This document shows, piece by piece, positions 1-4,965 of a stretch of 9,365 nt of DNA. Positions within the stretch are counted from its first letter, which is position 1, and every line of letters begins with the position of its first letter. The notes beneath the pieces are model-generated. The model had not been told where the DNA came from. It saw only the letters and a list, made by a program, of their open reading frames with translations, and did not search any database. The translations under genes and the position numbers were made by a program. Source of the stretch: Thermoplasmatales archaeon JdFR-43 (GTDB lineage: Archaea; Thermoplasmatota; E2; UBA202; JdFR-43); NCBI GenBank assembly GCA_002011355.1, contig MTNE01000181.1, positions 2,317-11,681 on the forward strand. Reading direction: 5' to 3'.

Positions 1-1481
1 GATTCCAGAGAATTGAAAAGGCTTGCTGCGGGGTAACTATCTTTTTGTTCATACGCTTTTTGAAGTAAATCGTTTGCTTTATTCACAAATTGCTTGGAAT
101 AGCCTGTTTCTTCAGATAAAATGTTGGCATATGAAAAAATACTTTGTGCATACTCATAATATTTTTCAGCTATTGCTTTGACCCAGCTTTCATTAATGGC
201 ATAGCTCTCGTTAAACTTTTCACCCAGATTGAGCCACCAGTAAACTGTATTGCTTCTTTCCATGGCATAGGCGAGATAATAAATGTAATCGAGATTTCTC
301 TGGCTGCTTTTATTCACATATTCTCTTGCATCCAAAGCTCTTTGCTGGGCAGCACCTACGCACTGCAGACTTACAAGACCATTTATTTTTGCATTTGCAG
401 CTTTCTTCATTGCATCATCAACAGCTGCAGAGACATTTTCATATATTTGTTGTATGCTTGTGCCATTGTAATACTGACATGCATATGTAACAAACAATGA
501 GTTAATTTTTGATTGAAATGCCTTACTTATGCTGTAGTAATAGAATGCATTTTTATATGCAAGCTCAGCATCATTCAAAGCCTTTTCAGCATCATCCAAA
601 CTATTTGAAACTATGGCGCGAGGATTATAAAGCCAGTTTCCAACAGGTATATTTGAATCTTTGAACATGCTTTCAGCTTTTGAATAACTTTCATTTGCTT
701 CCTGCAGAATTTCACTGGCGAGAGGCTGCATAATTTCTCTGTAATATTCTGCTGTTATTATCGCCTTTTCAGATTTCTCCTCTTTAAAACTGTAGTTAGT
801 GAAGTACGCCAATGCATCATTTATATCCTCAACTTCCTTAACAATCAGGCCATATTTATTATAAAGCTCTTCAGAAACATTGATAGGCACTTTATGATAT
901 AATGTGACCCAACCAACTTTTTCCTCGACAACTTTATATTCTATATTCTGTCCTTTTGGAATCAAAAAGTATTTCATTCCTGCCTTACCAGCAGCTTCTC
1001 CCTTTTCTAGTATCCCGCCAACTGGTCCAATGCTTCCATCTGGATTTATCATTCCAGTCATTATTACGCCATCATTTACCGAAAAATCTTCCAGCAAACA
1101 GATAGCAGCTACAGTCATTGTGGCTCCTGCAGATGGTCCTCCAACAATAGGCGAATCAGATTTAACTTGGAAAAGGAAGTCATATTGACTAACATCTTTG
1201 CCAGTGAGCACCCCTGCAACATCAACAGCCAGCCTGGCGGAGCCCTGCATATCAAGTTGAGTTAAAGGAGAAGTTATGACAAAGACATTGCCAGAGCCAT
1301 TCATCATTGTAACATTTATTTCAGTGAGTACCCCAAAATAGCTCCCGTTTTCACTTTGGGCTACAGCTGGCGCGTATAATGTTATGCTTCTGTAATGTAC
1401 TTCTCTTTCCCATTCATGAACTGGAATGGCTGTAGCAAGAGGCAATAACAACAATACAGCAAAAACAATTAGCTTTTTCAT
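1..1481 (-). CDS. Secreted archaeal Lon-like serine protease (COG1750 type), C-terminus cut by window edge
   Basis: The frame is open from the ATG at 1481 to the left edge, giving 493 codons with no stop. Residues 1-18 form a signal peptide (MKKLIVFAVLLLLPLATA) with likely cleavage after ATA. Residues 25-215 resemble the Lon (S16) proteolytic domain: the nucleophile is Ser117 in GGPSAGATM, and the dyad lysine is Lys160 in VGGILEKGEAAGKAGMK, preceded by MTGMINPDGSIGPVGG. No AAA+ ATPase domain is present, which is typical of the archaeal proteins annotated as predicted S16/S18-like serine proteases. Residues from about 230 onward are helical, Ala/Glu/Tyr/Asn-rich and possibly coiled coil, with many N-x-S/T sequons. 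I infer ATP-independent proteolysis outside the cell or at the membrane; the substrate is unknown. A C-terminal membrane anchor could lie beyond the edge. A TATA-like box 24 bases upstream supports this start. Family assignment is firm; biological role is not. Confidence 0.88.
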   Translation of the reverse strand, partial: MKKLIVFAVLLLLPLATAIPVHEWEREVHYRSITLYAPAVAQSENGSYFGVLTEINVTMMNGSGNVFVITSPLTQLDMQGSARLAVDVAGVLTGKDVSQYDFLFQVKSDSPIVGGPSAGATMTVAAICLLEDFSVNDGVIMTGMINPDGSIGPVGGILEKGEAAGKAGMKYFLIPKGQNIEYKVVEEKVGWVTLYHKVPINVSEELYNKYGLIVKEVEDINDALAYFTNYSFKEEKSEKAIITAEYYREIMQPLASEILQEANESYSKAESMFKDSNIPVGNWLYNPRAIVSNSLDDAEKALNDAELAYKNAFYYYSISKAFQSKINSLFVTYACQYYNGTSIQQIYENVSAAVDDAMKKAANAKINGLVSLQCVGAAQQRALDAREYVNKSSQRNLDYIYYLAYAMERSNTVYWWLNLGEKFNESYAINESWVKAIAEKYYEYAQSIFSYANILSEETGYSKQFVNKANDLLQKAYEQKDSYPAASLFNSLE

Positions 1482-1500
1482 GTAATATGGAAGTGTTACA

Positions 1501-1516
1501 TAATTTAAACTTTATT
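1501..1516 (-). promoter_or_regulatory. BRE/TATA-like promoter of the Lon-like protease gene
   Basis: On the minus strand the sequence reads AATAAAG followed by TTTAAATTA (1509-1501). The TATA-like centre is 24 bases before the ATG at 1481, and a purine-rich BRE-like stretch lies just upstream. This spacing predicts a transcript starting at or next to the start codon (leaderless). No Shine-Dalgarno is seen before the ATG. The prediction is by eye, in AT-rich DNA. Confidence 0.5.
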
Positions 1517-1544
1517 GTGCATTTTTCGAATAATTTAGAACAAC

Positions 1545-1566
1545 AATAAAAATGAGGAGAAAATGC
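1545..1566 (-). terminator. Possible oligo-T terminator after the cation transporter gene
   Basis: Beginning 21 bases past the TGA of the transporter gene, the minus strand has two T-rich runs (CATTTTCTCC and CATTTTTATTG) with no hairpin. Archaeal intrinsic termination depends mainly on such T tracts. The evidence is weak because the whole gap is AT-rich and the second run could also act as an upstream promoter element. Confidence 0.25.
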
Positions 1567-1586
1567 CAAATTTTTATTTTACAATT

Positions 1587-2438
1587 TCACATTATCTTTC
1601 TTTTTTCCCCATAATGGGGACATATATGCACTATAACATAGCCAATTTCTGGTAGCCTTTTTTGCAACTCTTCAGCTATCCTTTCAGATAGCTTATCAGC
1701 CTCTTCTACACTCATTTTGCTGTCCACAGTAACATGCATATCAAGATGAATTTTATTCTCGCCAATATATGTGGCGACCATATCATGCACTCCCCTAACT
1801 TCATCAAATTTTAAGGATATTTCTTCCACTTTATGATAGAATTCATCTGGTGGAGACATACCAAGTAAAAATTTTGTATTTTGCTTTACAAGTTTAGCAG
1901 AATTATAAAAAATCATTAAAGCAATTAAGATAGAAATAACGCCATCGAATATTTTGTAACCAATGCTAACAAGTAAAATGCCTGCTATTGCTGCAACTGT
2001 TGAAAGGGAATCATTTAAGCTTTCAATAAATAGAGTTTTGTCCAGTATACCAGATTTTCTTGATAAAATGTAGGAAGCAGCTACAAGCAACGCAAGAACA
2101 GCAATTTCAATTATAACAACAAGTTGAGTGTTGAAATGTTCTTCAGCAGGCGATAAAACTCTATAAATTCCTTCTTTAAACAACTCAAATGAAATAACCG
2201 TAATAAAAGAGACGGCAGCCACAAGCGACGCCACATTTCTCGCCATTTCATGTCCAAAGGGATGGGAAGCGTCGGCTGGCTTTTTTGATATAATGCCAGA
2301 ATACATGAGAAGAAAAATTATTACGATATCTGAAATGGTATGCATGGCATCGGCCAGCAATATGAGATAGCCAGAGATTAAATAACCATACAGCTTCATG
2401 AAGACGGTTATAAGGTATATCGCCAGAATCTTCCACAT
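1587..2438 (-). CDS. Cation diffusion facilitator (CDF) family metal transporter
   Basis: The 283-residue protein has the usual CDF length and layout: about six membrane helices within residues 1-190 and a cytoplasmic ferredoxin-like domain at about 195-275. CDF proteins export divalent metals (Zn, Fe, Mn, Co, Cd), usually by proton antiport. Helix 2 carries the metal-site pair His33 and Asp37 in LLADAMHTISD. The matching helix 5 motif is FIESLNDSL, so the second pair is Glu139 and Asp143, where His/Asp and Asp are usual. The conserved HPFGHE loop (residues 59-64) follows helix 2. The C-terminal domain has His231, His235 and an HICPH ending in place of the common HIEP, candidate regulatory metal ligands. 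The start at 2438 is supported by a BRE/TATA motif 28 bases upstream and an in-frame TAA at 2481-2483. The gene may also receive read-through from the cassette upstream. Metal specificity cannot be read from the sequence. Confidence 0.92.
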   Translation of the reverse strand: MWKILAIYLITVFMKLYGYLISGYLILLADAMHTISDIVIIFLLMYSGIISKKPADASHPFGHEMARNVASLVAAVSFITVISFELFKEGIYRVLSPAEEHFNTQLVVIIEIAVLALLVAASYILSRKSGILDKTLFIESLNDSLSTVAAIAGILLVSIGYKIFDGVISILIALMIFYNSAKLVKQNTKFLLGMSPPDEFYHKVEEISLKFDEVRGVHDMVATYIGENKIHLDMHVTVDSKMSVEEADKLSERIAEELQKRLPEIGYVIVHICPHYGEKRKIM

Positions 2439-2461
2439 TTCTGGAAAAAGATTTGAGGGGG

Positions 2462-2477
2462 TTAATATATCTTTCGT
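2462..2477 (-). promoter_or_regulatory. BRE/TATA-like promoter of the CDF transporter gene
   Basis: The minus strand reads ACGAAA then GATATATTAA (2471-2462) inside the 42-base gap after the phosphatidyltransferase stop. CGAAA is a good archaeal BRE-like element and ATATATTAA a good TATA box. Its centre is 28 bases before the ATG at 2438, so the 5' leader would be very short. This suggests the transporter can be transcribed apart from the glyA cassette. Confidence 0.55.
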
Positions 2478-2480
2478 AAT

Positions 2481-3086
2481 TTAGCTTTTTCCAAACCATT
2501 TCATGACAGCATAATAGCGCTGCAAAATCGTTGCTATGCCAGCTACAATAAAATAAAACATAATCCATTCCATGAAATAAAAGCCATATATTTTTTCAAT
2601 CATAAAAAATTGGATTATGCAAGCAATGAATAAAATTACTATCCTATCAGCTCTCCCGAGTATACCAAAATACACTCTTTTATAACCAATAGCTTGAGCT
2701 TGTGTACCCAGATAGCTCACTAGCAACATTACAGCCATGGCCGCCAAACCAATCAATTTATTAACCCATGGTGATGCAATTATTCCTCCTATAATAAAAA
2801 CATCTGAAAATCTGTCTACGGCATGATCGATAAAATCTCCTTTTTTGCTTGCCTTTCCTCTCATCCTGGCTATTTTGCCATCAAGTGCATCAAAAAGCCC
2901 ATTCAATAAAATGAAAAGGGAAACAGGTAGCAAAAGCCATCTTTTTTCGAATGAAAAAAATGCTGCTATACCTGCCATAACTGCAAATATTAGAGAGAGA
3001 TATGTAAGAATATTTGCTTCCATATCTATTTTACTTGCTATGGGCTCTAGAATTTTATCCGCCTTTTGCCTGTATTTATCAAGCAT
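2481..3086 (-). CDS. CDP-alcohol phosphatidyltransferase family, probably archaetidylinositol-phosphate synthase
   Basis: The 201-residue membrane protein carries the full CDP-alcohol phosphotransferase signature D(x)2DG(x)2AR(x)8G(x)3D(x)3D: Asp66, Asp69-Gly70, Ala73-Arg74, Gly83, Asp87 and Asp91. These residues bind Mg2+ and the CDP-lipid. About six hydrophobic helices surround the motif. The enzyme transfers a polar alcohol onto the lipid of a CDP-activated donor, in archaea CDP-archaeol, at the inner face of the membrane. Size and sequence feel (GRADRIVILF after the motif) fit archaetidylinositol-phosphate synthase, which uses inositol-1-phosphate, but a glycerol- or serine-type acceptor is not excluded. 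The ATG overlaps the end of the upstream kinase gene by 8 bases (3079-3086), so the two are almost certainly co-transcribed and probably translationally coupled. Family is certain; acceptor alcohol is inferred. Confidence 0.9.
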   Translation of the reverse strand: MLDKYRQKADKILEPIASKIDMEANILTYLSLIFAVMAGIAAFFSFEKRWLLLPVSLFILLNGLFDALDGKIARMRGKASKKGDFIDHAVDRFSDVFIIGGIIASPWVNKLIGLAAMAVMLLVSYLGTQAQAIGYKRVYFGILGRADRIVILFIACIIQFFMIEKIYGFYFMEWIMFYFIVAGIATILQRYYAVMKWFGKS

Positions 3087-3597
3087 TTTCCATCAACCAC
3101 TCACTCCAGTCAATTTTTCCATATGACGGGGGCGGAATTTTTTCAATAATTTCTTCTACTTCTTCAGCCACTTTTTCGATGCTCTTTCCTGTTGTATCTA
3201 TCTCCCATATTTTTTCATGCTTTTCTAAAGCCCTCTCCAATATAATATCCAAAGCTTCAGCTTCTAGATTTTCCTTTATTTTTTTTTCATCCCAGTTTTT
3301 GGCAACAAGTCTCTTCTTTAACTCTTCTGGATGACACCGTAGCAATATCACTCCATCCACACTAAGCAAATGGCTTAAATGTCCCTCTATTATTAGCACG
3401 CCTTCATCCTTCATCTTTTTTACGTATTCATCCATTGCCTCCTCATCAACTATCCTGCTTTCTCTCTCTTCATCATATCCAATGACAAATTTATCTGCAA
3501 TTTTTTCCAAACGGAGCACTTCATAGCCTTTCTTCTCAAGCAGCTCAGCAACTTTTGATTTGCCAACACCTGGCGTTCCAGTCAAAGCTATTTTCAT
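3079..3597 (-). CDS. AK6/Fap7-like adenylate kinase (ribosome-maturation NTPase)
   Basis: The 172-residue protein starts with a P-loop, GTPGVGKS, at residues 7-14 (Lys13, Ser14). It continues with the AK6-family core IIEGHLSHLL (69-78), the strand VILLRCHPEELKKRL (83-97) and a short lid containing KIKENLEAEALDII (106-119). The C-terminal KIDWSEW (161-167) is typical of archaeal members. AK6/Fap7 proteins interconvert ATP, AMP and ADP and hydrolyse ATP; archaeal and eukaryotic members bind ribosomal protein uS11 (Rps11/Rps14) during late small-subunit maturation. The length is normal for an archaeal member. The ATG overlaps the glyA stop as ATGA (3594-3597), and the 3' end overlaps the phosphatidyltransferase start by 8 bases, placing the gene firmly in the glyA operon. 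Kinase and ribosomal roles are carried over from the family. Confidence 0.93.
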   Translation of the reverse strand: MKIALTGTPGVGKSKVAELLEKKGYEVLRLEKIADKFVIGYDEERESRIVDEEAMDEYVKKMKDEGVLIIEGHLSHLLSVDGVILLRCHPEELKKRLVAKNWDEKKIKENLEAEALDIILERALEKHEKIWEIDTTGKSIEKVAEEVEEIIEKIPPPSYGKIDWSEWLMENA

Positions 3598-4886
3598 GTT
3601 TTTATCAACTCTATAAATTCATATGGATCTCTGCCTTCATAAAAGCAGTAGTGTATCCTCCTGTAATTTTTCTTGAATTCAACAACATCTTTTCTGACTT
3701 TCGATGGCTCTTCTCTATCTATTAAAATGCGTTTAAAGAATTTTGCTACTTCCTCCATTTCATCTTCTTTCATTCCAAGTCTTGTAAGCTCCTGTACTCC
3801 TAATCTTATTCCTGAAGGACGAAGAGGATGCTCATCTCCTGGCACCATATTCATATTCGCTATTATACCTCCTTCTTCAAGCAATTCAGCAGCCTCCCTT
3901 CCTTTTTCCTTTTCAACCTTGAATAGCACTTGATGCGATTCCGTGAATCCATAGTCTTTGCCAAGGACATCGAAGCCAAGATTGTATAAAGTTTCTGCAA
4001 GCTTCTTTGCGTTTTTCACAATCTGCTCAGCATATTCTTTTCCAAATTGCAAATGTTCAGCAAATGCTATAGCTTTAGCTGCCACATGATGAAGATGGTA
4101 TGAAGAGGTAACACCAGGAAAAACTGCCCAGTCAAGATACTTCATTTCCTTCTCTTCTTCCTTTGTTTTATCTGCAAGAATAACTCCTCCCTGAGGTCCA
4201 GGCAGCGTTTTATGAGTTGAGCCAGTCATGACATCTGCTCCTTCCTTCAATGGTTGCTGGAATTTGCCTCCTGCTATTAAGCCGAGGACATGAGCAGCAT
4301 CATATATTACTTTAGCTCCAACCTCATGAGCAACTTCAGCCAATTCCTTCAAAGGCGTGGGAAATAGAAAGACGCTTTGTCCGAATAGTGCAAGCTTCGG
4401 CTCCACTTGGCGAATGAGTTTTATTGCTCCATCAACATCAATATTCATTTTTTCTTCGTCGAATGGATAGATATGGAGAGTTAGCCCCCGCAGTCCAGCA
4501 GCTCCCCATTTGCCGAAAGATATGTGAGCACCATCTGCTGTGTCAAGTACTGTGACATCATCTCCTGGCGAGGCAAATGCCTTGAATATTGCCATATTAG
4601 CTACAGTGCCAGAGGTAGGCCGAACATCGGCATATTTGCAATCAAAAAGTTTTTTGGCAAGTTCTATTGCTTTGCTTTCAACCTCATCAAAATATTTGCA
4701 TCCCTGATAATATCTATTGCCTGGAGTACCTTCAGCATATCTCCCATGAAAATCAGTTATTAACATTTCTTGGCACAATGGCGACAAAATATTCTCTGAT
4801 GCAATCATTGGGAGACATTCGCCAAAAAACTCATTGTTTTTTTTAGCCATCTCTCTCACAAACAGAGCTTCTTTAAGCCACTCCAT
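3594..4886 (-). CDS. glyA: Serine hydroxymethyltransferase
   Basis: This PLP enzyme interconverts serine and glycine, loading a one-carbon unit onto a tetrahydropterin carrier (tetrahydrofolate or, in many archaea, tetrahydromethanopterin). In the 430-residue form, the Schiff-base lysine is Lys226 in TGSTHKTLPGPQGG, the PLP-ring region is YDAAHVLGLIAGG (Asp196, His199), and the substrate carboxylate arginine lies in LRPSGIRLG (Arg361). The N-terminal MIASENILS and GNRYYQG motifs are intact. I start at 4886 and not at the in-frame ATG at 4946. The shorter form matches the family's N-terminus (MEWLKEALFVREMAKKN), and a TATA-like box sits 23 bases before it, inside the extra 20 codons, which encode a Phe/Ser-rich peptide unlike SHMT. 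Its TGA overlaps the kinase ATG. The carrier pterin cannot be read from this window. Confidence 0.96.
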   Translation of the reverse strand: MEWLKEALFVREMAKKNNEFFGECLPMIASENILSPLCQEMLITDFHGRYAEGTPGNRYYQGCKYFDEVESKAIELAKKLFDCKYADVRPTSGTVANMAIFKAFASPGDDVTVLDTADGAHISFGKWGAAGLRGLTLHIYPFDEEKMNIDVDGAIKLIRQVEPKLALFGQSVFLFPTPLKELAEVAHEVGAKVIYDAAHVLGLIAGGKFQQPLKEGADVMTGSTHKTLPGPQGGVILADKTKEEEKEMKYLDWAVFPGVTSSYHLHHVAAKAIAFAEHLQFGKEYAEQIVKNAKKLAETLYNLGFDVLGKDYGFTESHQVLFKVEKEKGREAAELLEEGGIIANMNMVPGDEHPLRPSGIRLGVQELTRLGMKEDEMEEVAKFFKRILIDREEPSKVRKDVVEFKKNYRRIHYCFYEGRDPYEFIELIKT

Positions 4887-4901
4887 GAAACGAAATGAGA
4901 A

Positions 4902-4914
4902 GGAAAATAAAAAG
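4902..4914 (-). promoter_or_regulatory. TATA-like promoter of the glyA cassette
   Basis: The minus strand reads CTTTTTATTTTCC, centred about 23 bases before the chosen glyA ATG at 4886. Spacing matches the other TATA-like boxes in the window and predicts a leaderless mRNA for glyA, the kinase and the phosphatidyltransferase. No purine-rich BRE precedes it. The same T-rich run, about 50-60 bases after the stop of the 964-residue gene, could also help terminate that transcript. Confidence 0.4.
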
Positions 4915-4965
4915 GTAGTGGAAAGGTTTTTCTTTAAAATTGGCAATTAAATCTCTCTTGCAGTG

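Noticed and set aside
144..1188. Plus-strand open frames at 144-500 and 904-1188
   Set aside because: They run antisense to the continuous Lon-like protease gene, have Cys/Ile/Phe/Pro-rich products with no recognisable domain, and no promoter or ribosome-binding site.
1..1481. Possibility that the Lon-like gene is a pseudogene because it has no stop
   Set aside because: The reading frame is uninterrupted with intact catalytic residues; it lacks a stop only because the window ends.
2439..2483. Same-frame arrangement of phosphatidyltransferase and CDF genes separated by one TAA, suggesting a split fusion or read-through
   Set aside because: Each protein is complete for its family, and a clear BRE/TATA-like promoter lies between them.
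2248..2568. A 106-codon minus-strand frame spanning the CDF and phosphatidyltransferase junction
   Set aside because: It is a shifted frame overlapping two well-supported genes and covers the promoter between them; its product has no recognisable motif.
4887..4946. A 20-codon N-terminal extension of glyA from an ATG at 4946
   Set aside because: The encoded peptide is Phe/Ser-rich and unlike SHMT N-termini. The TATA-like box lies within it, and the shorter form begins where the family begins.
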